A stretch of DNA of 64,000 nucleotides from Rhizobium sophorae (GTDB lineage Bacteria; Pseudomonadota; Alphaproteobacteria; Rhizobiales; Rhizobiaceae): the NCBI RefSeq assembly GCF_013087515.1, contig NZ_JABFCN010000030.1, forward strand, positions 1 to 64,000, written 5' to 3'. The translations under genes were made by a program, and so were the position numbers. The notes below the pieces were generated by a model. It did not search any database. It was not told the origin of the DNA and saw nothing but the letters and a program-made list of their open reading frames with translations. Positions 53,931-63,389 of the stretch are shown piece after piece (position 1 is the stretch's first letter; every line of letters starts with the position of its first letter).

Positions 53931-54599
53931 ATGGCGGGTGAGGAACGGGCAAATTCGCTTGCGGCATTTGCCTACAAGCATGCGAGCTTCATCATCGCCG
54001 TTGTTGCCGGACTGGTGGTCTTCTTGGCTCTGACCTCGCGCGAAGTCAGCGCCGGTAATATCTTGTTCGGCTGGAATGTCAGCGCCGGCGTTTTTGTCGC
54101 GCTTAGCTGGCGCAAGATGCTGCGGGCGACGGTTGAAAGCATCCGGAAACGCTCGGCGGATCTCGATTTCTCCGACACCGTCCTGTTGGCTCTGTCAATC
54201 GGTGCCGCACTTGCCAGCATTGCCGGGATCGGCCTCGAGCTTCATTCGATCAAGGAGGCCGCACCTGACGTCGCGCTGGCGCGGGCAGGTGTTGCGGTTC
54301 TGACGATCCTGATCTCCTGGATCTTCCTGCATACGCTCTTCACCATCCACTATGCCCATTATTTCTATGGCGGGGCGGACGAGGAGGGCGGGCTGAAGTT
54401 TCCCGACGGGATCGCAGAGCCCGGCTACTGGGATTTCCTCTATTTCTCCTTCACCATCGGTGTTGCCGCACAGACGGCGGATGTCGCGGTCAGTTCGACC
54501 AGCATGCGCAAGCTCACGCTGTTGCATGCCGTGCTGTCGTTCCTGTTCAATACGACGATCCTGGCGCTTGCGATCAACGTCGGGGCGAGCCTGCTATAA
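53931..54599 (+). CDS. DUF1345 family membrane protein
   Basis: About 222 residues (MAGEERANSLAAFAYKHASF) with five predicted helices. The C-terminal part, GYWDFLYFSFTIGVAAQTADVAVSSTSMRKLTLLHAVLSFLFNTTILALAINV, is diagnostic of DUF1345 and resembles the pore region of two-helix potassium channels, with a TIGVAAQTADV stretch where a filter would be. An ATG at 53913 is also in frame. Function unknown. Confidence 0.87.
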   Translation: MAGEERANSLAAFAYKHASFIIAVVAGLVVFLALTSREVSAGNILFGWNVSAGVFVALSWRKMLRATVESIRKRSADLDFSDTVLLALSIGAALASIAGIGLELHSIKEAAPDVALARAGVAVLTILISWIFLHTLFTIHYAHYFYGGADEEGGLKFPDGIAEPGYWDFLYFSFTIGVAAQTADVAVSSTSMRKLTLLHAVLSFLFNTTILALAINVGASLL

Positions 54600-54685
54600 T
54601 GTGCGGTGCTCGCGGGGCTGCGAGGATCTGAGGAACTGATTGCATGAGCGGGCCGAACCGCCTGCTCTTCAAACCGGAGGGTATG

Positions 54686-55132
54686 ATGGTAAACGCCTCT
54701 AGCCGGCCCCAACTGGCCGATCTCGTTCTTCTCCTCGGCAGGCTTCTGCTGTCGCTGATCTTCCTGCACGAAGCTTGGACGCTCGCGGTAGATATCCCGG
54801 CGACCATCGACATTTTCGCAAAACTGGGGCTGTCGGCGCCGTTGGCACTTGCCACCATCGCCCTTCAGATCGGCGCCGGTCTTTCCGTCGCGGCAGGTTT
54901 CTTCACCCGGCTTGGCGCATTGGCACTGGCACTCTTCTGCCTGGCGACCGCCTTGCTCTTTCACACGAATTTTGCGAGCCAGAACGAACTGCTGCATTTC
55001 GAGAAGGACCTGGCGATTGCCGGCGGCATGTTCGTGCTCTCAGCTTCGGGTGCGGGATCGATATCGATCGACAAGCTGCTGAGAAAGCGAACGAACAGAA
55101 TGCGTCCTTGGCTCAGAGCAGTATTGTCGTAA
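54686..55132 (+). CDS. DoxX family membrane protein
   Basis: About 148 residues with four helices: ADLVLLLGRLLLSLIFLHEAW, ALATIALQIGAGLSVAAGFFTRLGALALALFCLATALLF and a final pair. GGAGG at 54676-54680 supports the ATG at 54686; an in-frame start at 54644 is less likely. The segment TNFASQNELLHFEKDLAIAGGM is typical of DoxX/DoxD-like proteins. It follows the DUF1345 gene by 86 bases. Function unclear; some members act in oxidative stress complexes. Confidence 0.87.
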   Translation: MVNASSRPQLADLVLLLGRLLLSLIFLHEAWTLAVDIPATIDIFAKLGLSAPLALATIALQIGAGLSVAAGFFTRLGALALALFCLATALLFHTNFASQNELLHFEKDLAIAGGMFVLSASGAGSISIDKLLRKRTNRMRPWLRAVLS

Positions 55133-55243
55133 GCATGCGCCGAAGCGATATCATCTTGAAAGACCACGTAAAGGGACGCCGCCCCAGACGCCCACCGCGC
55201 CCCCGTCATTAGGAACCAGGTGACGGAGGGGCTGCGTTTCTGC

Positions 55244-55417
55244 TCACAAGATCGCTTGGCCGGCCATCAGCGCGAGGACCAGGAAGATCAGGAAGATCAC
55301 CAGTGCAATCCCGAAGAGAACGCGGGCAATCGTCGCGGTGGCCGCGGAGACTCCGGAAAAACCGAAGAAGCCAGCGATGATGGAAATCACGAAAAATATC
55401 AGAGCCCATTTCAGCAT
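55244..55417 (-). CDS. DUF1328 small membrane protein (YtjA-like)
   Basis: A 57-residue protein: MLKWALIFFVISIIAGFFGFSG, then IARVLFGIALVIFLIFLVLALMAG, two membrane helices and almost nothing else. This is the normal size and sequence of the DUF1328/YtjA family. The start at 55417 has AAAGGATGATG upstream. Its function is unknown. Confidence 0.88.
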   Translation of the reverse strand: MLKWALIFFVISIIAGFFGFSGVSAATATIARVLFGIALVIFLIFLVLALMAGQAIL

Positions 55418-55605
55418 GACATCATCCTTTGCTTTTGCCTGGGAATGACGCAGCAACCTGGAAATTGTTCCAGTTCGTTGGAATGGGATGGCATTCTCCT
55501 TGGAGAAAGCGGCCTTTCAAAGCCTGTATGATCTATTTCCAGGGGCGATCGATTTGCCCCATCGGTGAAGCCCGATCATCACGCCAACTTTGCCGGGCAT
55601 GCAAT

Positions 55606-55792
55606 TTCGCTTACTTCGAGATCCTCATGATCAATCTCCTGCTGCCGGGAGAGAAATGTCGCCGTCATCGGCATGGCCGCGGCCGGCCGCGTCAGCGAGC
55701 TGCACGGCAAGGCAATCGGCGTCGGTATCGCGGCCGCCGCCGTCATCCGTATCTATTGTTTTGCAGCAACAAAGGGCGTCTGGCTGCTATAG
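55606..55792 (+). pseudogene. Degenerate TerC-family (YjbE-like) membrane protein fragment
   Basis: One frame reads FAYFEILMINLLLPGE and, after a one-base shift near 55655, another reads NVAVIGMAAAGRVSELHGKAIGVGIAAAAVIRIY and stops at 55790-55792. Joined, they resemble the start of TerC/YjbE proteins (INLLLSGDNAVVIGMAA...KAIxxGIAAAxVLRI). The rest of the gene, normally about 200 or more residues, is missing. The 408-base gap 55418-55825 otherwise holds nothing I can identify. Confidence 0.5.
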
Positions 55793-55825
55793 ACGCGCCT
55801 CCCGGATCCTTGCTCATTTTACCAA

Positions 55826-57253
55826 TCAGCCGTGATTGATCATCACGTGGCGTACGGCGGTGTAGTCCTCCAGCGCGTAGACCGACATGTCCTTGCCGTA
55901 GCCCGACTGTTTGAGGCCGCCATGCGGCATTTCGTTGACCAGCATGAAATGTGTGTTGATCCAGGTGCAGCCATATTGCAGGCGGGCAGCCGTCTTCATG
56001 CCGCGGCCGATATCTTTGGTCCAGACGGAGGAGGCCAGGCCGTAGTCGCTGTCGTTTGCCCAGGTAACGGCTTCGTCGGCATCGGAAAAGCGGGTGACCG
56101 AGACGACCGGGCCGAAGACCTCGCGGCGGACGATCTCGTCGTCCTGCAGGGCGCCCGCAACGACAGTCGGCGTGAAGTAGAAGCCCCTGTCGCCGGAAAC
56201 CTTGCCGCCGGCGGTGATCTCCATGTGTTTGTGCTCGGAAGCGCGGGCGACGAAGCTTTCGACGCGGTCGCGCTGGCGCTTGGAGATCAGCGGGCCGATC
56301 TCGTTTTCGGTATCGTCGGGTTGGTTGAAGCGGATGCTCGAGACGGCTGAGGAGAGATCGGCGACGAAATTGTCGTAGACCCTGGCATCGGCATAGATGC
56401 GGCAGGCGGCGGTGCAATCCTGACCGGCATTGTAATAGCCGAAGGTACGGATGCCTGCGACGACCGCATCAATATCGGCATCGTCGAAGACGATGACCGG
56501 GGCCTTGCCGCCGAGTTCCAAGTGGGTGCGCTTGACCGTCTTGGCAGCGGCCTGCAGCACCTTCTTGCCGGTGGCGATATCGCCGGTGATCGAGACCATC
56601 CCGATCTTGGCGTGATTGATCAGGGCGTTGCCGACGCTTTCACCGCGGCCGAGGATGACGTTGACGACGCCTTCGGGAAGGATTTCGGAGAGCAGCTTCG
56701 CCATCTTCAGCGACGTCAGCGGCGTCTGCTCCGAAGGCTTGAAGACGACGGTATTGCCGCCGGCAATGGCCGGCGCCAGCTTCCAGGCCATCATCATCAG
56801 CGGATAGTTCCACGGCGCGATCGAGCCGACGACGCCGATCGGATCGCGGCGGATCATCGAGGTGTGGCCGGGCAGATATTCGCCCGCCGCCGGTGCGTGC
56901 AGGTTGCGCACGGCGCCGGCGAAGAAGCGATAGCAATCGACGATCGCCGGGATCTCGTCGTTCAGCACGGCATTGATAGGCTTGCCGCAGTTCAAAGCCT
57001 CCAATGTGGCGAAGCCGGCGGCGTCCTTCTCGATCGCATCGGCGATCTTCAATAAGTAGCTGGAACGTTCGCCCGGCGTCGTCTGCGACCAGCTTGTGAA
57101 GGCTTTTTCGGCGGCATCGACGGCGGCGTCGACCTGAGTGAGCGACGCTTCGGCAAGGTCGATCACCGTCTCGCCCGTCTTCGGGTTCAAGATGTGCTCT
57201 TCCGTCTCCGTGCCTTTTTCGAAGCGGGAACCGATCAGCATTTGGATATCCAT
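55826..57253 (-). CDS. patD: Gamma-aminobutyraldehyde dehydrogenase
   Basis: A 475-residue NAD-dependent aldehyde dehydrogenase. The general base E246 is in LELGGKAPVIVFDDADID and the nucleophile C280 in NAGQDCTAACR; the same two positions and the same length characterise E. coli PatD/YdcW, which oxidises 4-aminobutanal from putrescine to GABA. It is the last gene of a polyamine ABC transporter operon, 12 bases after a permease, which supports this assignment over a generic betaine-aldehyde enzyme. Confidence 0.88.
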   Translation of the reverse strand: MDIQMLIGSRFEKGTETEEHILNPKTGETVIDLAEASLTQVDAAVDAAEKAFTSWSQTTPGERSSYLLKIADAIEKDAAGFATLEALNCGKPINAVLNDEIPAIVDCYRFFAGAVRNLHAPAAGEYLPGHTSMIRRDPIGVVGSIAPWNYPLMMMAWKLAPAIAGGNTVVFKPSEQTPLTSLKMAKLLSEILPEGVVNVILGRGESVGNALINHAKIGMVSITGDIATGKKVLQAAAKTVKRTHLELGGKAPVIVFDDADIDAVVAGIRTFGYYNAGQDCTAACRIYADARVYDNFVADLSSAVSSIRFNQPDDTENEIGPLISKRQRDRVESFVARASEHKHMEITAGGKVSGDRGFYFTPTVVAGALQDDEIVRREVFGPVVSVTRFSDADEAVTWANDSDYGLASSVWTKDIGRGMKTAARLQYGCTWINTHFMLVNEMPHGGLKQSGYGKDMSVYALEDYTAVRHVMINHG

Positions 57254-57265
57254 GATGTTCTCCCT

Positions 57266-58078
57266 TTATTTGCCGGCGCCGGCGATCTGGTCGCCATCGC
57301 GGGTGAGGTAATAGGCTGCCAGGATCGGCAGGAAGGTGACGAGCACCACGACCATGGCGACCACATTGGTGACGGGGCGCTGGCGCGGGCGGATGAGTTC
57401 TTCGAGCATCCAGATCGGCAAGGTCGATTGCTGGCCGCCGGTGAAGGTGGTGACGATGACCTCATCGAAAGACAGGGCGAAGGCGAGCATGCCGCCGGCA
57501 AGAAGGGCGGTGCCGATATTCGGCAGGATGACATGGCGGAAGGTCTGGAAGCCGTCGGCGCCGAGATCCATCGAGGCCTCGATCAGCGAGCCGGAGGTGC
57601 GGCGGAAGCGGGCGACTGCATTGTTGTAGACAACGACTACGCAGAAAGTGGCGTGGCCGAGCACGATGGTCCAGACCGAAAACGGGATGTCGAACAGGCT
57701 GAAGGCGGAGCGGAGTGCAATGCCGGTGATGATGCCTGGAAGGGCGATCGGCAGGATGACCAGCAGCGAGATCGCCTCGCGGCCAAAGAACTTCGTCTGG
57801 CTGACAGCTGCCGCACAGAGCGTGCCGAGGACCAGCGCGATCGCCGTGGCGATGACGGCGACCTGCACGGAAAGGCTGAGCGCCGACCAGACGTCCGCCC
57901 GGTTCCAAGCGACGGTAAACCACTGCAGGGTCAGCCCGGGCGGCGGCCATTGATAGCTCTTCTCCTCCGTGGTGAAGGCGTAGACGAAGATCAGCAGGAT
58001 TGGCAGATGCAGGAAAAGCAGTCCGGCGGCGGCGGTGATCTTCAGGGCAAACGGAGATGTCTTCTGGTCAGAGCGCAT
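57266..58078 (-). CDS. Polyamine-type ABC transporter permease (PotC/YdcV-like)
   Basis: About 270 residues from MRSDQKTSPFALKITAAAGLLFL at 58078; the upstream open frame lies inside the other permease gene. It has six helices and the EAA loop EASMDLGADGFQTFRHVILP. FALSFDEVIVTTFTGGQQSTLPIWMLEELIRPRQRP is highly typical of PotC/YdcV subunits. It overlaps the preceding permease by 11 bases. Confidence 0.92.
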   Translation of the reverse strand: MRSDQKTSPFALKITAAAGLLFLHLPILLIFVYAFTTEEKSYQWPPPGLTLQWFTVAWNRADVWSALSLSVQVAVIATAIALVLGTLCAAAVSQTKFFGREAISLLVILPIALPGIITGIALRSAFSLFDIPFSVWTIVLGHATFCVVVVYNNAVARFRRTSGSLIEASMDLGADGFQTFRHVILPNIGTALLAGGMLAFALSFDEVIVTTFTGGQQSTLPIWMLEELIRPRQRPVTNVVAMVVVLVTFLPILAAYYLTRDGDQIAGAGK

Positions 58079-59026
58079 CGAAGGCCCCCTGTTTCTTGGC
58101 GAGCCAGAGATAGAGCGCCATGATGACGATCGGCACGACCGAGAAGGCGGCGGCGAGCGGCACATTGCCGGCCGTTCCCTGCTGGGCATAGACCGCCTGG
58201 CCGATGAAGAGCCTGGACGAGCCGATGATCTGCGGGATGATGTAATCACCCAATGTGAGCGAGAAAGTGAAGATCGAGCCAGCGACGATGCCGGGGAGCG
58301 CCAAAGGCAGCAGCACGGTGCGGAAGGTCTGGCGCGGCGTGGCGCCGAGATCCGCCGAGGCCTCGATCAGGTTGCCGGGCACACGCTCGAGGGCTGCCTG
58401 AGTCGGCAGGATCATGTAGGGGAGCCAGATATAGACGAAGACGATGAAGGTGCCGAGGTAGCTCACCGAAAGCGAGTTGCCGCCGATGACGGGCAGGTTC
58501 AGGATGGCGTCAAGCAGCCAGGAGAGATGGAGTTTTTCGAAGATCCAGGTGAGAATGCCTTCCTTGGCGAGGATCAGCTTCCAGGCATAGATCTTGACGA
58601 GATAGCTCGACCAGAGCGGCAGCATGACACCGAGATAGAAGAGCGCCTTCCATTTGCCGTGCGCATAACGCGCTGCGTAGTAAGCGATCGGAAAGGCGAT
58701 GAAAGCTGCAGCGATAGTGACCAGCGCCGACATGACGACGGTGCGGATGATGATGTCGAAATTCGTCGGGCTGAGAAGCTGGGCGTAGGTAGAGAGGGTG
58801 AATTCGTAATTCACCAGCCCGGAAAAATCGTCGATCGAGAAGAAGCTCTGCAGAAGCAGGGCGATCAGCGAGCCGATATAGATGATGCCGAGCCAGAGCA
58901 GCGGCGGCGTCAGCATCAGGAAAAGCAGCAGCTTCGGGTGCCGCCAGAAGGCATCCGATAGCTGGCCGAAGAAACCGCCGCGTCCCGGAAGGATCGATGT
59001 CTTGCCGCCTGACATGGTGAGCGTCG

Positions 59027-59030
<4 letters not shown>
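58068..59030 (-). CDS. Polyamine-type ABC transporter permease (PotB/YdcU-like)
   Basis: A 320-residue permease. After about 30 cytoplasmic residues comes the first helix (LLLFLMLTPPLLWLGIIYIGSLIALLLQSFF). The EAA loop is EASADLGATPRQTFRTVLLP, followed by GSIFTFSLTLGDYIIPQIIG, characteristic of PotB-type subunits. The start overlaps the ATPase stop by 4 bases. Confidence 0.92.
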
Positions 59031-60013
<983 letters not shown>

Positions 60014-60068
60014 TGGGGGCTCCGGGTCGTGTGTGTTCAGAGGGGGCACGGTCTTGGCCAACAAAGAC

Positions 60069-60203
60069 CCCGCCCAAACCCCTCCCCACAAAGGGGGAGG
60101 GGCTTAACCTGCCGTACCCTTTCGCAAATACCTTGGTGTTTCGGCAGGATTCGGCGGTGCCACTCAGCGCCCCTCCCCCTTGTGGGGAGGGGTTGGCGAG
60201 GGG
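60069..60203. repeat. Large composite inverted repeat between binding-protein and ATPase genes
   Basis: A segment near 60069-60102 is the near-exact reverse complement of one at 60168-60203, and each half is itself a hairpin (CCCCTCCCC with GGGGAGGGG or GGGGGAGGGG). The whole could fold into a cruciform-like structure of about 135 bases within a 216-base gap. It resembles the element at 35715. Confidence 0.7.
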
Positions 60204-60229
60204 ACTTTACCCCACCGGACCAGCCCGGT

Positions 60230-61393
60230 TCATCGTCCGCCGATCACGCCGATATAATCCGACACCCAGCGATGATAGGGCACGCATTCGCTCTGCGTCG
60301 TGCATTTGGCGACCGGGGTCTTCCAGAACTTGATCTTGTCGAAGTGATCGAAGCCGTTGTTGGCGCAGCCGCTATCGCCCATCAGTTCGTTGCCCTTGCA
60401 GGCGGCGGGAACGGAGGGCACGGCGCCGAACCAGGCGGCGGCGTCGCCCTGAACCTTGGCCTTCAGCGAATGCTCCATCCACATATAGGCGCAGTTCGGA
60501 TGTTCGCTGTCAGCGTGCAGCATGGTGGTGTCGGCCCAGCCGGTGACGCCTTCATCCGGGAAAGTGGAGGCGATGTTCTGCTTGTCGGCCTGCAGCAGGT
60601 TCACCTGGAAAGGCCAGGAGCCGGAGGCGACGACGCCTTCGTTCTTGAAGTCGTCGATCTGGATCATCGCATCGTGCCAGTAGCGGGAGACGAGCTTGCG
60701 CTGGCCGCGCAAAAGGTCGAGGGCGGCCTTGTACTGGTCCTCGGTCAATTCGTAGGGATCCTTGATGCCGAGATCCGGCTTGTGGGCCATCAGATACATG
60801 GCGGCATCGGCGATGTAGATCGCGCCGTCATAGGCCTGGACGCGGCCCTTGTTCGACTTGCCGTCGGGCAGTGTCTGCTCCTCGAAGACGACGTTCCAAC
60901 TGGTCGGCGCCTTGTCCTTGAAGGCATCGGTATTGTACATCAGCACGTTCGGCCCCCAGAGATAGGGCACGCCGTAATGCACGCCGCCGACCGTATACCA
61001 CGGGCCGTTCTGCAGACGCTCGTCGACGGTCTTGAAGCTCGGGATCAGATCGGTGTTGATCGGCTGGACACGCTTGCCGGCGATGAGGCGGAGCGAGGCG
61101 TCGCCCGATGCCGTGACGAGATCGAAGCCGCCCTCGTTCATCAGCGACACCATTTCATCCGAGGTGGCGGCGGTCTTGACGGAAACCTTGCAGCCGCTCT
61201 CCTTTTCGAAATCGGTGACCCAGTCGTAGTTCTTGTCGGTTTCGCCGCGTTCGATATAGCCAGCCCAGGCGACGATGCTGACCGCACCTTCGCCTTTCCC
61301 CAAGGCCTTCAGCGGTTCGGCGGCGATTCCCTGCGTCGCGAAGCTCAGGCAGGCGAGCGCTGCCGTGCAGGATTTCAACAGAGTCGTCATCAT
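60230..61393 (-). CDS. Polyamine-type ABC transporter substrate-binding protein (YdcS/PotD-like)
   Basis: About 387 residues from the tandem ATGs at 61393/61390 (GGGAGACGG upstream). A signal peptide of about 24 residues ends GIAA. The mature protein has GEGAVSIVAWAGYIERGETD, FDLVTASGDASLRLIAGKRVQPIN and VPYLWGPNVLMYN, as in spermidine/putrescine receptors. It is the first transporter gene after LysR. Putrescine is likely given the aldehyde dehydrogenase at the end of the operon. Confidence 0.9.
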   Translation of the reverse strand: MMTTLLKSCTAALACLSFATQGIAAEPLKALGKGEGAVSIVAWAGYIERGETDKNYDWVTDFEKESGCKVSVKTAATSDEMVSLMNEGGFDLVTASGDASLRLIAGKRVQPINTDLIPSFKTVDERLQNGPWYTVGGVHYGVPYLWGPNVLMYNTDAFKDKAPTSWNVVFEEQTLPDGKSNKGRVQAYDGAIYIADAAMYLMAHKPDLGIKDPYELTEDQYKAALDLLRGQRKLVSRYWHDAMIQIDDFKNEGVVASGSWPFQVNLLQADKQNIASTFPDEGVTGWADTTMLHADSEHPNCAYMWMEHSLKAKVQGDAAAWFGAVPSVPAACKGNELMGDSGCANNGFDHFDKIKFWKTPVAKCTTQSECVPYHRWVSDYIGVIGGR

Positions 61394-61487
61394 CCGTCTC
61401 CCGGTTTGCCACTTGTGTGGCGGTTTGTTCCCGGACGAAAAGGTGACGCGAAAAAGCCGCTTTCGCAAATTCATTTATCAGAAAGAC

Positions 61488-61508
61488 GATATCGGAAATT
61501 CCGATATC
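61488..61508. promoter_or_regulatory. Palindrome upstream of the polyamine operon, candidate LysR site
   Basis: Perfect 10-base arms GATATCGGAA and TTCCGATATC around a single base, at the end of the LysR gene and about 95 bases before the binding-protein start. It contains the T-N11-A form common to LysR-type sites. No T-run is present, so it is not a terminator. Confidence 0.55.
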
Positions 61509-62415
61509 AGCGGATGCGGCCGGATCTTAAGCTCTCGGCGATACCGACGAAATCGCGCGCCGCCTGCGGCAGGCTGGAGCCCTTGCGCCAGACCATGCCG
61601 ACCTGGACGACCGGCAGCGAACCCGAGACGTCACGGCTCTCGATGCGGTCGCCTTCGAGCGACCATGGTCGGTAGACGAGATCGGGAAGCAGGGCTACGC
61701 CGGCGCCTGTTGCAACCAGACTGCGCACCGCCTCCACCGAACGGGTGCGGAAGGCGACATGCGGGCGGGCGCCGAGCGCTGAGAGCAGCTTGCCGGTATT
61801 CTCCTCGATTTCGTCGACCGTCAGCATGATCAGCGGTTCGCGGGCGATGTCGGCGACCGAGATGATGTCGGCCGATACCAGCGGATGGCCCATCGGCAGC
61901 CATAGTCGATAGGGCGAGGTTTCCAAGATCTCCGCCTGCAGCGCCATCCGGTCGCGCAGGTTCGATATCACCATCACGGCGACATCCAATTCGCCGCCAA
62001 CCAGGAGATGTTCGAGGTAACCGCCATTGTCCTCGATGGCGCTGACCTCGATGCCCGGACAGGCGCGCCGGTATCGCGCCAGGAGATCAGAGAGCACGTA
62101 GCCGGCGACAAGCGAGGTGACGCCGATGTTCAGCGTGCCGGAGAGGGCGCTTTGCTGGCCGGAAAAGCTGGTCCGCGCATCGGAGACGGAGGCCAGGATC
62201 TTCGTCGCATGACGCAGGAACTGGTGGCCGTTGTGGGTGATCGTCAGGCCGCGCGGATGGCGCTCGAAGAGCTCGACGCCGAGGTCGGTTTCGAGCTCCT
62301 TCAGCGCTTCCGTCACCGAGGATTGCGAGATCGAAAGGTTCTGTGCGGCTCGCGTCACCGAACCCTGTTCGGCGACGGCGACAAAATATTGAACCTGGCG
62401 AAGCGTGAAGGCCAT
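61507..62415 (-). CDS. LysR family transcriptional regulator
   Basis: A 302-residue LysR protein: N-terminal winged helix MAFTLRQVQYFVAVAEQGSVTRAAQNLSISQSSVTEALKELE, linker, then the two-lobed effector domain (GTLNIGVTSLVAGYVLSDLLARY, GVALLPDLVYRPWSLEGDRIES). It lies immediately upstream of the polyamine operon on the same strand and not divergent, which is less usual for this family. It is the likely activator of putrescine uptake and oxidation. Confidence 0.92.
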   Translation of the reverse strand: MAFTLRQVQYFVAVAEQGSVTRAAQNLSISQSSVTEALKELETDLGVELFERHPRGLTITHNGHQFLRHATKILASVSDARTSFSGQQSALSGTLNIGVTSLVAGYVLSDLLARYRRACPGIEVSAIEDNGGYLEHLLVGGELDVAVMVISNLRDRMALQAEILETSPYRLWLPMGHPLVSADIISVADIAREPLIMLTVDEIEENTGKLLSALGARPHVAFRTRSVEAVRSLVATGAGVALLPDLVYRPWSLEGDRIESRDVSGSLPVVQVGMVWRKGSSLPQAARDFVGIAESLRSGRIR

Positions 62416-62594
62416 GGCGTTTTAGAGCATGGCGGAACGGGCCGTGGCAAGCGGTCGGAAAAAGCGGACCTTTTTTGGTATTTTCCTAAAATGGAGCGGG
62501 CTTAGCATGCCCACTTAAACTTTCGGAAACGTCATTTCCTTAGCTTTCTCAGCACTTGTCCTGCGTTGGAGTTTCAGATGGCGGAGCAGTTGGC

Positions 62595-63323
62595 GTGAAG
62601 GCCTTACTGCGCATATTCCGGCCTTCCCGGAAATTGGCAATCATCATTGGCGGAGTCGCTCTTCTGGCGGGCGTGTCCGGCGGTGCGGCGGTCTATGTCG
62701 GCAAGGACAGGCTGATCGGTGCAACTGGTGGTGGCTACGGGCTCGAATGCAGTGACGTCAACCTGGTGACGATCCGCAAGCAGGACCACGTCTGGGTGCG
62801 CAAATACATCAAGACCGCACCGACCGACGGGATGACGCGGGTCAAGACCGCGCTTCGTGTCGCTCAGGCGGTTTATGCCGCGCAGAAGCCGGATCTGGTG
62901 CAGGTGGTGGTGCTCGACGAAAACGGACCGACGATGCGTGCCGATATTCGCGGTCGGGCGATCGGCGCCGATGTCGTCTATATCCCGCATCCCGACAAGA
63001 CCGTTCCGGGCCTCGACGACAAGTCCTATACAGCGCGCTACTACGACGGAAAGGCCAGCGAAAACGGGCTGTTCTTCGGCGAGCGGATAGAGATGCCGTC
63101 CGACGAAATCGCCATGATCAGCGCCGCTTTCAAGGACCCCGAGGATTGCGTCGACCCGGTCGCCGTTGCCTCGACCAAAAGCGAGGAAAAAGGCAAAAAG
63201 GCCGCAGGCGGCGGGCATGGCGCAGCGACGGCAGCCGAAAGCGAAGCCGCGCCGGCTGCAGGCGGCCACGGCGCAGATGCACCGGCCGAAGAGCCGCCGG
63301 CTGAAGCCGCCAAAACCCACTGA
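62595..63323 (+). CDS. Unrecognised membrane-anchored protein with Ala/Glu-rich tail
   Basis: About 242 residues from a GTG at 62595 (GGCGGAGCAG upstream). A single helix near residues 10-33 (LAIIIGGVALLAGVSGGAAVYVG) would anchor a periplasmic domain of about 150 residues (CSDVNLVTIRKQDHVWVRKYIK, VQVVVLDENGPTMRADIRGRAIGADVVYI). The tail from about residue 200 is low-complexity Ala, Glu, Gly and His. I recognise no domain. Good codon-like third-position GC and a clean stop support it as real. Confidence 0.75.
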   Translation: MKALLRIFRPSRKLAIIIGGVALLAGVSGGAAVYVGKDRLIGATGGGYGLECSDVNLVTIRKQDHVWVRKYIKTAPTDGMTRVKTALRVAQAVYAAQKPDLVQVVVLDENGPTMRADIRGRAIGADVVYIPHPDKTVPGLDDKSYTARYYDGKASENGLFFGERIEMPSDEIAMISAAFKDPEDCVDPVAVASTKSEEKGKKAAGGGHGAATAAESEAAPAAGGHGADAPAEEPPAEAAKTH

Positions 63324-63326
63324 ACA

Positions 63327-63375
63327 GCGGGCATGAAAAAAGCGGAGTGCCCGCCGGCCCCCCGCTTTGTTTTTG
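63327..63375. terminator. Bidirectional terminator between the hypothetical gene and lysS
   Basis: AAAGCGG (63339-63345) pairs with CCGCTTT (63362-63368), flanked by A-rich and T-rich runs on the two sides. An overlapping hairpin, GCGGGCA/TGCCCGC, is at 63327-63354. The two genes converge here. Confidence 0.65.
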
Positions 63376-63389
63376 TGAGCTTCTTCCTG

